A stretch of 64,000 nucleotides of DNA from Palleronia caenipelagi (GTDB taxonomy: Bacteria > Pseudomonadota > Alphaproteobacteria > Rhodobacterales > Rhodobacteraceae), in NCBI RefSeq assembly GCF_007004065.1, contig NZ_VFSV01000009.1, forward strand, positions 62,001 to 126,000. The letters run 5' to 3'. A program made the translations under genes and the position numbers. Under the pieces are notes generated by a model. That model was not told the DNA's origin. It saw nothing but the letters and a program-made list of their open reading frames with translations, and did no database searches. Positions 45,643 through 53,242 of the stretch are shown piece by piece (position 1 is the first letter of the stretch; every line of letters starts with the position of its first letter).

Positions 45643-45871
45643 GACTGAACTCTTTCGCTCACGGCTTAGTGTTATGTTTTCCCAATATCAGGACGAGACC
45701 AGCCTGTCCCGCGCGATGCTCGAATGTGCGCTCGCGTTGAATGATCGCGAGCGCGATCAATTCCTTGCTGAACTGATCCACGAGGTCTGCTGTCAGCGTC
45801 TGACGATCCGGAACATGCGTAGGCAAGCTGCAACGTCGTTGCCTCCTTTAAATATCGGAGGGATCATTTGA
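45641..45871 (+). CDS. Small hypothetical protein divergent from the DUF4145 gene
   Basis: The 76-residue frame (MTELFRSRLSVMFSQYQDET...) includes RAMLECALALNDRERDQFLA and looks helical and coding. Its ATG at 45641 shares bases with the DUF4145 ATG on the other strand, so translation may instead begin at ATG 45674 (MFSQYQDET). Neither start has a good ribosome site. Confidence 0.45.
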   Translation: MTELFRSRLSVMFSQYQDETSLSRAMLECALALNDRERDQFLAELIHEVCCQRLTIRNMRRQAATSLPPLNIGGII

Positions 45872-45926
45872 TGCGGGCACAATTTGGATCATTTGGCGGC
45901 GAGTCTGCGCGCGGCGTGATATCCAC

Positions 45927-45968
45927 AAACCCCATGCCTGTTGAAACGGACCAGACAGATCTGTCTGT
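45927..45968 (+). repeat. 42-bp direct repeat, right copy, with perfect 16-bp palindrome
   Basis: The second copy contains CAGACAGATCTGTCTG (45952-45967), a perfect palindrome, inside the start of the intact gene at 45934. Together with 44886-44927 it brackets the DUF4145 gene and its small neighbour. Confidence 0.85.
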
Positions 45969-46263
45969 GAGCCCGTCTGACCTGCAGGAGGTCGCCCGGC
46001 TGCGATTCGCCAACATGCTGCGCGCGTTGTTCCCGGAGGCGTCCGATGCCGAGGTCGCGCGGGCCTGTGCTGCGTATCTCGGATGCTCTCCCAAGACCGT
46101 CGAGCGCTGGCTGGCACTGGAAACCGGGGCGCCGTTCGAGGCGGTGTTCGCGCTGGGGTGCCGGTTTGGGGTGTTCCGCACCGCCGAGCTGCTGACGCTC
46201 GGGCAAAGCCGCCACTCGGTTATGGCGCTGATCGGCAGGAGGGTGTTCCGTGCTCGACGGTAG
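45934..46263 (+). CDS. Hypothetical phage protein with helix-turn-helix-like region
   Basis: The 109-residue protein starts MPVETDQTDLSVSPSDLQEV. The middle (ARACAAYLGCSPKTVERWLA) resembles a helix-turn-helix and is followed by FEAVFALGCRFGVFRTAELL. It may be a regulator of the early region. The first 11 codons lie in the repeat shared with 44886. It overlaps the next gene by 14 bases. Confidence 0.6.
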   Translation: MPVETDQTDLSVSPSDLQEVARLRFANMLRALFPEASDAEVARACAAYLGCSPKTVERWLALETGAPFEAVFALGCRFGVFRTAELLTLGQSRHSVMALIGRRVFRARR

Positions 46264-46591
46264 CGACTTCACCTGGGTGCTCTATTCAGACGTCTCCGAT
46301 GTGGCGGCTGATGTACTGGTGTCGCGCGGGCGCCTGTGGGTGCTTAACACGCTCCTGCACTTCGCGGGCGGGTTCATCGGGATGATCCTGTCCTTCGGCT
46401 TTCCGGTTCTCGTGCGCCCGATGCTGGTGCTTCTGGGCGGCTACGCGGTGCTGCAGATCGTCCAGCTCGTGTACTCGCCCGGTGATATCTGGGTGCTGGT
46501 CTCTGACAGTTTTGTCGATCTCCTCGCCCCGCTCTTTGGCATGGCGAGCGCGTGGTCGATCATGATGATGGAGGCGCGGCGCGATGCGTGA
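46250..46591 (+). CDS. Small phage membrane protein (113 aa)
   Basis: GTG 46250 follows AGGAGGG at six bases and encodes 113 residues with three membrane segments (around LNTLLHFAGGFIGMILSFGF, LVLLGGYAVLQIVQLVY and VDLLAPLFGMASAWSIMMM). Function unknown. Confidence 0.6.
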   Translation: MLDGSDFTWVLYSDVSDVAADVLVSRGRLWVLNTLLHFAGGFIGMILSFGFPVLVRPMLVLLGGYAVLQIVQLVYSPGDIWVLVSDSFVDLLAPLFGMASAWSIMMMEARRDA

Positions 46592-46700
46592 CCTTCCAGA
46601 TCCGACCTCCCCGGCAGATCCGGATTGGGTCCGGTACGGCCTGCATCCGGACAACACGCCGGATTGTGTCTGCCCCCAAAAAAGTCGCCGCCATGGGTAA
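46584..46700 (+). CDS. Very small open frame linking two phage genes (38 aa)
   Basis: ATG 46584 overlaps the previous stop by eight bases and the stop overlaps the methyltransferase start by eight bases. The product, MRDLPDPTSPADPDWVRYGL and a tail with CVCPQKSRRHG, could be a real peptide or simply a coupling frame. Confidence 0.35.
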   Translation: MRDLPDPTSPADPDWVRYGLHPDNTPDCVCPQKSRRHG

Positions 46701-47259
46701 GCGCAGCGCATACCCGCGGCGCAGGCTTGACTGCTATGACACGCCGCCCGAGGCTGTGGCCCCGCTGATCGGCCATCTTGCGCCCGGTGTGCGCTATTGG
46801 GAGCCCTGTGCGGGCTCTGGCGCGCTTCTTACTGCTCTGGCAGGGCATGCGATGTGCGTGGGTGCAACTGACATCGAACCGCGTAGCCGTCTTGTGCGTC
46901 GCGCGGCGGCGGAGGCGCTGACGGCGCGGCGGATTGCCAAGGCAGGCGCGGAAAGGTTTATCACGAACCCGCCCTACCCCTCGAACGGCTCCAAGGGCGA
47001 GCCCACCCTCGGCCTGATCCGCCATCTGGCTGCGATCCGGCCCACATGGATGTTGCTGCCATTCGATTTCACGGCGAACCAGTATTTCGCCAGCGTGGCG
47101 TCGATCTGCGTCAAGATCCTGCCGATCGGTCGCGTCTCATGGATGTTCAATGGCGATGGCGGGAAAGAGAACTCCGCCTGGGTACTGTTTGATGCGGCTC
47201 ATGTCGGGCCGACTCGGTTCTTCGCAAACACCCCGTCAGTCCGGAGGATCGCCGCATGA
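46693..47259 (+). CDS. Small DNA adenine methyltransferase-like protein
   Basis: The 188-residue protein starts DCYDTPPEAVAPLIGHLAPG near residue 12, has the SAM-binding motif YWEPCAGSGALLTAL and the catalytic ITNPPYPSN, the N6-adenine/N4-cytosine signature. There is no clear target recognition domain, so specificity cannot be read. Phages use such enzymes to evade host restriction. It overlaps the next gene by four bases. Confidence 0.75.
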   Translation: MGKRSAYPRRRLDCYDTPPEAVAPLIGHLAPGVRYWEPCAGSGALLTALAGHAMCVGATDIEPRSRLVRRAAAEALTARRIAKAGAERFITNPPYPSNGSKGEPTLGLIRHLAAIRPTWMLLPFDFTANQYFASVASICVKILPIGRVSWMFNGDGGKENSAWVLFDAAHVGPTRFFANTPSVRRIAA

Positions 47260-47573
47260 AACGTCAGAAGACCGCTCAGGAGATCCTCGCTGAACGTGTG
47301 CTCGTCGCTGTTTGTGGCCATCTTTGCCTCGAGACGATCCGCAATGAGAACTTCGTCATGTGGCTCGGTGTCCTTGAAAAGGTAGCCCCGCATTGTGCGC
47401 GGAGTGATGCAGCGCTCGCGCCACTCCGGTGCGCGGCCAATAACCTGCTGCGCGCACGCCCTGGAAAGGCACGCGATACCGCCCTGTGTCAGCTTCGGTT
47501 TCAGGTGGCTCACTACTTCGCCGCCATGGCTGCGAAGCGCCTCGAAGAATGGACTGGCGGAGGGCGGAGCTGA
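47256..47573 (+). CDS. Hypothetical phage protein (105 aa)
   Basis: The 105-residue product (MKRQKTAQEILAERVLVAVC...) is helical with several cysteines and no metal-binding pattern. It is coupled on both sides by ATGA and TGATG overlaps between the methyltransferase and primase genes. Confidence 0.55.
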   Translation: MKRQKTAQEILAERVLVAVCGHLCLETIRNENFVMWLGVLEKVAPHCARSDAALAPLRCAANNLLRARPGKARDTALCQLRFQVAHYFAAMAAKRLEEWTGGGRS

Positions 47574-48694
47574 TGACACACGCAGATGACCCCCGGCTTG
47601 TCGAGGCCAAGGCGATCCCCATGGCCAATGTGGTCGATCGTCTTGGCATCGTTGGGCTGAAGCGCCAGTCGGGGGAATTGATCGGGCCGTGTCCGCTCTG
47701 TGGCGGGCGGGATCGCTTCGGGATCAATCTGCGGACCGGTGCCTTCCTGTGCCGCAAATGCGACCTGCGCGGCGGCGATCAGATTGCCCTCGTGCGTGGT
47801 GTTCAGGGTGTGGACTTCAAAGCGGCGCTCACATGGCTTTGCGGGAATGCCCCGGCGGAGATCGATGAGGCCGAACGGGCCCGCCGTCGCCGCAAGGCCG
47901 CAGAGGCAGAACGAAAGCAGCGGGAAGCGCAGGAGCGCTACCGGCGCAAGGCGATCAGCGACGCGCGCACCATCTGGTCAAAGGCGAGGCCCGGTCATCT
48001 TGGGGTCGTTCGCGCCTACCTGCAGTCGCGCGGGTTCACGGAGCAGCTCTTGCCGGAGATCCCGACGGCTCTGCGATTCATCGTGGAACATCCCTATGTG
48101 AAGAAGATTGGCCGGGAGCTTGTGACCGTTCATCGGGGGCCGTGCATGATTGCCGGCATCCTCAATCCTGCGGGCGAGTTGACTGCCGTTCATCAGACAT
48201 GGGTCGATCGGGACCCGCCACATAGCAAGGCCCGCATCCAGTTCGAGGGCGAGGACATGCCCGCGAAGCTTGTACGCGGCTCGAAAAAGGCCGGCGCGAT
48301 CCGACTGTCGACCCCGCCCGGATCTGAGGCCCTCGTGATGGGCGAAGGGATTGAGACCACGCTGACCGCGATGGTCGTGGGTCATTACCCGAACGCAGCC
48401 TACTGGGCCGGTGTGGATCTTGGGAACATGGCCGGGCGCATGAAAAAGGTCGAGGGCCGCCGATACTCTGGCCTGCCGGATATGAGCGACCGGGACGCAT
48501 TTGTCCCGCCAGATTGGGTCAAGCGTCTTGTTTTCATCATGGATGGCGACAGCGATCCCGTCATGACCCGCGCGAAGCTCGACTGCGGATTGCGGCGCGC
48601 GATGGCCGTGCGTCCCGGATTGAAGGCTCAGATCATACACGCGGGTGCCGGTGTCGATCTGAACGATTTGCTGATGGGGAAAGCCGATGGATGA
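47573..48694 (+). CDS. Phage primase with zinc finger and Toprim domain
   Basis: The 373-residue protein has an N-terminal zinc ribbon (GPCPLCGGRDRFGI...FLCRKCD, about residues 36-62), a charged helical linker and a C-terminal Toprim-like domain (MGEGIETTLTAM and FIMDGDSDPVMTRAKL). It resembles the primase half of P4 alpha-type proteins and works with the helicase gene that overlaps its end. ATG 47573 overlaps the previous stop (TGATG); the longer open frame from 47486 is rejected. Confidence 0.85.
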   Translation: MTHADDPRLVEAKAIPMANVVDRLGIVGLKRQSGELIGPCPLCGGRDRFGINLRTGAFLCRKCDLRGGDQIALVRGVQGVDFKAALTWLCGNAPAEIDEAERARRRRKAAEAERKQREAQERYRRKAISDARTIWSKARPGHLGVVRAYLQSRGFTEQLLPEIPTALRFIVEHPYVKKIGRELVTVHRGPCMIAGILNPAGELTAVHQTWVDRDPPHSKARIQFEGEDMPAKLVRGSKKAGAIRLSTPPGSEALVMGEGIETTLTAMVVGHYPNAAYWAGVDLGNMAGRMKKVEGRRYSGLPDMSDRDAFVPPDWVKRLVFIMDGDSDPVMTRAKLDCGLRRAMAVRPGLKAQIIHAGAGVDLNDLLMGKADG

Positions 48695-50540
48695 TGATCT
48701 GGATCGCGTCCGGGCAACGTTCGAAGGCGCCGAAGATGTCGCGCCAGCAGAGGGATTTCCCAGCGATGCCCCCGGAGACACCGGAGGCAATGATGGCGCG
48801 CCGCCCCGCACCCCTGATCTGCCCATGCCGGAAATGGATGGGGCTAAGCTGACGCAGAACGATACCGGCAATGCCCTGCGCTTCGCGCTCTATTGCGGCG
48901 CTGATGTGCTCTACGTGCCGCGCGTTGGCTGGCATGTCTGGGACGGCCGGCGGTGGAAGCTTGATCCGGATGGAATCGCGGTCCGACGGCATGCTCAGAC
49001 GATCCATGAGTGGATCGAAAAGGAAATCCTGCACGTTCAGCTCAGTTCATCTGAGCAGGCCCGGGTCGATCGTCTGGAGGCCATCAAGAATGAATTGGTC
49101 GATTTCGACAGGATACATGCCGCGCGATCCGAAGATGAACGCTCGGAGAAGCGGAAAGACCTGTTGTCGGAGCGCGACAAGCTGACCGCAGAACTCTGGG
49201 GGCGCGGCTCGACCCGACAGCGACACAAGACGTTTGCGCGGTCGTCGGGCAACACCAACGCGATCAAGAACATGTTGTCAGAGGCGGTGACCAGCCTAAG
49301 CAAGGATGTCGAAGATCTCGATGCCGACCCTTTGACCGTGAACACCATGTCGGGCGTGTTGCGGTTCAAGGTGACCGATATGCGCGCCGACGGCGCGGGC
49401 AAGGTCGCGGAGGTCGATCTCCTGCCGCATGATCGCGAGATCCCCATTGGATCTGCGAACCGGTCTCAGTTCATCACAAAAATGATGCCAGTCGAGTATG
49501 ACCCATCGGCGGAGTGCCCAAAGTTCCTGGCCTTCCTCGAGCGTGTTCTGCCAGATCCGGCGGAGCGGGCTTTTGTCCAGCGGTGGTTCGGGCTCAGCAT
49601 GACCGCACTGCCGGTCCAGAAGTTCCTGTATTGCTACGGCATGGGCGCCAACGGGAAGTCGCTCTTGACCGGCCTGATGCGTCGGATGCTGGGCGATTAC
49701 GCCACGATGGTCCGGATCGAGAGCCTGACCGGCAAGAACCGCAAATCGGGTTCTGACGCGACGCCAGACCTGATGCGTCTGATCGGTGCCCGCGCTGCGA
49801 TCACGAATGAGCCGGAGGAAGGCGAACGCCTTCAGGAGCAGAAGGTGAAGGAAATGACCGGCGGCGATGAGATGCTGGTCCGCAACCTGCACTCCGACTT
49901 CGTGGCCTTCACGCCTTATTTCAAGCTGACCTTCACCGGGAACCACAAGCTCGATATCCGTGGCACGGATGACGGCATCTGGCGGCGCCCGATGCTGCTG
50001 TTCTTCGGTGTCCAGATCCCCGAATCCGAGCGCGATGAAAAGCTGGGGGACACCCTCTTCGAGGAAGAGCGTTCTGGCATCCTGAACTGGATGATCGATG
50101 GGTTGCTCGACTATCTGGAGCGCGGCTTACAGGAGCCGCTGTCCGTTCAGGAAGCGACCGAGGACTACCGCCGGGACAGCGATCCCGTTGGAGACTTCCT
50201 CGCGACCGCTTGCGAGATCGATGGCGGCTCCGACTTCCTGTCGGCCCGCGATCTGGTCGATGCGTGCTACCTGTATCTGCTCGAGAACACCGCACATGCC
50301 TGGCAGCCGGGCAACCTGCAGCGCAAGCTGAAGGAACGCTCGGGGAAATACGCCCATCCCATCACCGGCAAGACTTACACGCGCCACAAGCGCAACGGCA
50401 CCTGGGGATATTCCGGCGTGCGATTGACCGATACCATGCGAGACCGCCTCGATGACGCGCCCCGCGATGCCAAGGGCCTGCCGCAGCTCCGAAAGGAGAG
50501 CGGCGGTTACTCCCCGTCTGGTGGATCCGACCCACTATGA
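48687..50540 (+). CDS. Phage SF3 helicase / P4-family DNA primase (D5N, DUF5906)
   Basis: The 617-residue protein has a D5N-type region (about 210-300) and a superfamily 3 helicase with Walker A GMGANGKS (about residue 318), the acidic B motif AITNEPEEGERL and the sensor segment TFTGNHKLDIRGTDDGIWRR. It unwinds the phage origin during replication. It overlaps the primase gene by eight bases. The repeat-rich stretch after it may be its origin. Confidence 0.88.
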   Translation: MDDDLDRVRATFEGAEDVAPAEGFPSDAPGDTGGNDGAPPRTPDLPMPEMDGAKLTQNDTGNALRFALYCGADVLYVPRVGWHVWDGRRWKLDPDGIAVRRHAQTIHEWIEKEILHVQLSSSEQARVDRLEAIKNELVDFDRIHAARSEDERSEKRKDLLSERDKLTAELWGRGSTRQRHKTFARSSGNTNAIKNMLSEAVTSLSKDVEDLDADPLTVNTMSGVLRFKVTDMRADGAGKVAEVDLLPHDREIPIGSANRSQFITKMMPVEYDPSAECPKFLAFLERVLPDPAERAFVQRWFGLSMTALPVQKFLYCYGMGANGKSLLTGLMRRMLGDYATMVRIESLTGKNRKSGSDATPDLMRLIGARAAITNEPEEGERLQEQKVKEMTGGDEMLVRNLHSDFVAFTPYFKLTFTGNHKLDIRGTDDGIWRRPMLLFFGVQIPESERDEKLGDTLFEEERSGILNWMIDGLLDYLERGLQEPLSVQEATEDYRRDSDPVGDFLATACEIDGGSDFLSARDLVDACYLYLLENTAHAWQPGNLQRKLKERSGKYAHPITGKTYTRHKRNGTWGYSGVRLTDTMRDRLDDAPRDAKGLPQLRKESGGYSPSGGSDPL

Positions 50541-51007
50541 CGCGCAGGGCGGCATATCCCAGCGCTTCAGCCGCCCGCACCCCGCACCCCATCACCCAAA
50601 TCCGAGATAATCCGGGGCAGATCGTCCAGTTCTGCCCCGGATCGGGGCGCGTTCTTTCGTTAGCGGCCATCTCGATAATCCCGTTCGTTCGGAGGATTAG
50701 ACATAAATCGGGGCGCACGGGGCGCTTGGGGCAGAAATCTGCAAGGTACGCACGTGCGCGACCCTTCCGGGGTCTGGGGGTCGGTAGTCTTGCGCATAGG
50801 TCAGATATTTGCGCCCTATCTGCCCCGCGTGCCCCGCCACCATGTTTCCCGCCTTTCTTTCATAGGGTTACGGCTGCGTACTTCTCGGACGGGTTCTGCC
50901 CCATCATGCGCAGTTCTGCCCCCCCTGCCCCGCATCACTCCCCCCTAAAACAACATCTTGCCCCTCTCTCTTTCGAGGCAACAAAATCAAGTAAATCGAG
51001 GTCAGGT
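50541..51007. other. Repeat-rich non-coding stretch, candidate replication origin
   Basis: This 467-base region contains six exact copies of TCTGCCCC or its complement (50614, 50631, 50728, 50819, 50895, 50915), the last two exactly 20 bases apart. The first two form the arms of a perfect 12-base hairpin, ATCCGGGGCAGA and TCTGCCCCGGAT (50610-50642). A further TCTTGCCCC is at 50955. An open frame crosses it but reads as R/S/P-rich low-quality protein. It directly follows the helicase gene. Confidence 0.6.
50610..50642. other. 12-base perfect hairpin in the candidate origin
   Basis: The stem ATCCGGGGCAGA/TCTGCCCCGGAT encloses a nine-base loop. There is no T-run on either side, so it is not a standard terminator. 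It lies 70 bases after the helicase stop. Confidence 0.7.
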
Positions 51008-51754
51008 ATGAGCACCAAAATTCAGAAAGCGCGCGAAACGAGCTGGGCTGAAGAGGCAATCGAGGCCGAACGGGTGAAGCCACCAGAGCGGTTTCGGTAT
51101 GGAAGTGACGAAGCGGCTCGGATCGATGCTGTTCGGCATGCCGCCCGCAATCCGAAGTCATGCAGCCGCGAGATACCGGTCGCACCGGCGCGCGGTCCGG
51201 TCGCGGAGTTCCGTGAGACTGTCAGTCTGCCGAAGGGCGATGGCTTTCAACTGGCTGAGGCACCCTATCGCGCCGGGTGCCCCGGACGGGTGCGCGATGT
51301 CTTCGACATCATGACTGAACAAGCGATGCGGCGGCGTGGTGGTCGTGCGCCCTTCACTGCGGGTCAGGTTCAGATCGCGCGGGACTATAGGGCTCTCTTT
51401 GAGCGGGTGCAGAGCGCAGGAATGAAGTGCTCAGCTGACCTGAACGCGGTGCGGGGTGGCGATGGTGGCCGCGACTTCATGGACGTGTTCATCGCGGATT
51501 CGGAGCGGCTCAGGCGTCTCCAACGGGCCATCGGTGCGGGTGATGCTCTGGCGCCCCGGCGGGATGGAGCGCACAACATGGATCGCGGGACGCGGCGTTC
51601 TATCACGGATGCCCGTCTTGTAGAAATGGTGTGCGTTGGGCAAGAGCCGCTGAGCGCCGTTCTAAGGGCCCATGGCTGGGCTTTGGCCGGAAAAAACAGA
51701 AAGTGCCTGCACGACGCCCTGTGCGCCAGTCTGGAGCGTATGCGGTGCGGCTAA
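51008..51754 (+). CDS. Hypothetical phage protein, candidate late regulator
   Basis: ATG 51008 follows GAGGTCAG and gives 248 residues. The C-terminal part (SITDARLVEMVCVGQEPLSA, then VLRAHGWALAGKNRKCL) looks like a helix-turn-helix; the middle has AGQVQIARDYRALFERV. I recognise no family. It stands just before a promoter-like stretch, a terminator and the late genes, the place of antiterminator Q in lambda. The frame is open back to ATG 50537 (ATGA overlap with the helicase) but that part looks non-coding. Confidence 0.55.
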   Translation: MSTKIQKARETSWAEEAIEAERVKPPERFRYGSDEAARIDAVRHAARNPKSCSREIPVAPARGPVAEFRETVSLPKGDGFQLAEAPYRAGCPGRVRDVFDIMTEQAMRRRGGRAPFTAGQVQIARDYRALFERVQSAGMKCSADLNAVRGGDGGRDFMDVFIADSERLRRLQRAIGAGDALAPRRDGAHNMDRGTRRSITDARLVEMVCVGQEPLSAVLRAHGWALAGKNRKCLHDALCASLERMRCG

Positions 51755-51776
51755 GAAGGCAGGCTACAAAATGTAG

Positions 51777-51814
51777 TTGACACTTAGTTCCTCCGAATGC
51801 GACAGGATATATAT
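51777..51814 (+). promoter_or_regulatory. Promoter-like AT-rich stretch before the late genes
   Basis: TTGACA (51777-51782) and TATATAT (51808-51814) are present, though 25 bases apart, too far for a standard sigma-70 pair. One of the two may pair with a weaker partner. It is the most AT-rich part of the late junction. Confidence 0.4.
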
Positions 51815-51825
51815 CATCATTAAAT

Positions 51826-51857
51826 GCGCCCGCAGGGATTCCCTGTCGGGCGCTTTT
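51826..51857 (+). terminator. Terminator between the regulator and the late operon
   Basis: GCGCCCGCAGGGA pairs with TCCCTGTCGGGCGC (one bulged base) and is followed by TTTT (51854-51857). It lies after the AT-rich promoter-like element and 18 bases before the first late gene, the layout of lambda pR'-tR'. Confidence 0.75.
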
Positions 51858-51874
51858 GCATTGGGGAGATCGGA

Positions 51875-52129
51875 ATGCTGATCGGCCACATCGAAGGTGC
51901 GACCCGGACAATCGGGAAGTCACAAGGCTATCTGGGCCTCCCAATACGCGACGAAACCTTGGACTGCGTAATCAACGGACAGGGAACGCCTGCCATGGTG
52001 ACAGCGTGGCATCCGACACCTGATGAACTGCGGGCGCTGGTCAACGGCGCTCCGGTTCACGTTCGACTGCTCGGCCAATCGCACCCACCGATCATGGTGT
52101 CTGTTGGTCCGGAGCCGGATCCGGTCTGA
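51875..52129 (+). CDS. Hypothetical protein at the start of the late operon
   Basis: ATG 51875 has GGGAGATCGGA before it and encodes 84 residues (MLIGHIEGATRTIGKSQGYL...). The segment VTAWHPTPDELRALVNGAPV recurs in phages of this order, as I recall. Function unknown. The next gene starts two bases later. Confidence 0.65.
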   Translation: MLIGHIEGATRTIGKSQGYLGLPIRDETLDCVINGQGTPAMVTAWHPTPDELRALVNGAPVHVRLLGQSHPPIMVSVGPEPDPV

Positions 52130-52131
52130 CC

Positions 52132-52497
52132 ATGCCGCGTCTGACTTCGGTGCCCGCGAGAGTGGCGGGGCAAGCCTCACGCCTCGGCGTTGCGGATCGA
52201 TCGGAAGCGGAGCGGCACCGGCAGCGCGACCAGATGCAGCCGTGGCGCGGCTGGTACAAGACGGCGCGGTGGCAGAAGCTCCGCAGGAAGGTGATCAAGC
52301 GGGACGGTTGCATCTGTCAGGAGACCGGCGTCCTGCTGGTCGGCGTCCATCCTGCACCTGACAGTCCAGTGGTGGACCACATTCGCCCCCATCGCGGCAA
52401 TGCCAAGCTGTTCTGGGATGAGCGCAACCTGCAGACGGTATCGAAGGCCTACCATGACCGGGAGAAGCAGAGCCTCGAGGCTCGCGGTCTGAGCTGA
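52132..52497 (+). CDS. HNH endonuclease next to terminase
   Basis: The 121-residue protein has an HNH fold: KLRRKVIKRDGCICQETGVL, then VVDHIRPHRGNAKLFWDERN and a final KAYHDREKQ. HNH proteins beside terminases stimulate cleavage in cos-type packaging in HK97-like phages. It is TGATG-coupled to the next small gene. Confidence 0.85.
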   Translation: MPRLTSVPARVAGQASRLGVADRSEAERHRQRDQMQPWRGWYKTARWQKLRRKVIKRDGCICQETGVLLVGVHPAPDSPVVDHIRPHRGNAKLFWDERNLQTVSKAYHDREKQSLEARGLS

Positions 52498-52685
52498 TGG
52501 TGGCCGATGAATGCCGGAAAGCGCTGCGAGAAATCAAAGCGAAATTGCGTCAGGCTGACGACCTGGCGGCAGATCTTCGTGACGCCGGGTTCAATGTCGC
52601 GATCGATTGGTGCGTGACGATCGGACCTAAGGAGCAACCGAGCAATGGGGGGGTGGGTCCAAACTCAGGCGGTCAGACCGCCTAG
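52497..52685 (+). CDS. Small hypothetical protein between HNH and terminase
   Basis: The 62-residue product has a helical N-terminus (ECRKALREIKAKLRQADDLA) and FNVAIDWCVTIGPKE, then a glycine-rich tail. Its start overlaps the HNH stop. Function unknown. Confidence 0.55.
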   Translation: MVADECRKALREIKAKLRQADDLAADLRDAGFNVAIDWCVTIGPKEQPSNGGVGPNSGGQTA

Positions 52686-52717
52686 ACCCGCGCCCCCCGC
52701 TTTGGGAGATTTTTTTC

Positions 52718-53242
52718 TTGCAAGACGAAAATTCGACATCACGTGATCTGTTTGGCAACGTCGTTTACGACGTGCCGCGGACACGCGGGCGGCCTCCGTT
52801 TGAGAGAACGGAGGAAAACGCCCATAAAGTCAGCATGTTGCTGGCTATGGGGTGGTCGAATTCGCGCATTGCATCCGTCATCCGCGATCCCCGCACGGGC
52901 AAACCCATCTCAGAGCCGACGCTCAAGCGGTATTTTAGATCCGAATTGCGAACTCGGGACGTGGCGCGGGATCAGCTTCGGGCCCGGCAGCTTCAGCAGG
53001 CCTACCAGGCTGCCGAGGGTGGGAATGTCGGCGCGATGCGATTCTTTGATCAGCTGGTTGAGAAGAACGACCTGATGCTGGCCGAAGCCCGGGTTGATCG
53101 CGCAGCAAACAAGCAGAGCGAACCCGCACCGAAACCCGAGCGTCTCGGCAAGAAGGAGATGGACAAGAAGGCCGCCCAGGCGGCTGAGCAGCGGTTGCTG
53201 GAGCAAATACAGGGTGAAGCGGATGCCGCTCGACGCCACTGA
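52718..53242 (+). CDS. Probable terminase small subunit
   Basis: TTG 52718 with GGGAGA nine bases upstream opens a 174-residue frame. It contains a helix-turn-helix-like segment (HKVSMLLAMGWSNSRIASVI...EPTLKRYF), a helical oligomerisation region and a basic C-terminus. It overlaps the large subunit gene by 20 bases. Small terminases choose the packaging site on concatemers. Confidence 0.75.
   Translation: MQDENSTSRDLFGNVVYDVPRTRGRPPFERTEENAHKVSMLLAMGWSNSRIASVIRDPRTGKPISEPTLKRYFRSELRTRDVARDQLRARQLQQAYQAAEGGNVGAMRFFDQLVEKNDLMLAEARVDRAANKQSEPAPKPERLGKKEMDKKAAQAAEQRLLEQIQGEADAARRH

Noticed and set aside
44791-45648. A 285-codon plus-strand frame covering the left repeat and the DUF4145 gene
   Set aside because: Almost all of it is antisense to the DUF4145 gene, whose product has a zinc ribbon and a family match. 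The plus frame has no recognisable motif.
50537-51007. N-terminal extension of the 248-residue gene up to an ATG that overlaps the helicase stop
   Set aside because: The added 157 residues are R/S/P-rich with no pattern and cover the repeat array. A proper ribosome site precedes ATG 51008. The coupling overlap keeps a small doubt.
51777-51814. TTGACA and TATATAT as one sigma-70 promoter
   Set aside because: The spacing is 25 bases, well beyond the usual 16-18, so I list it only as a promoter-like stretch.
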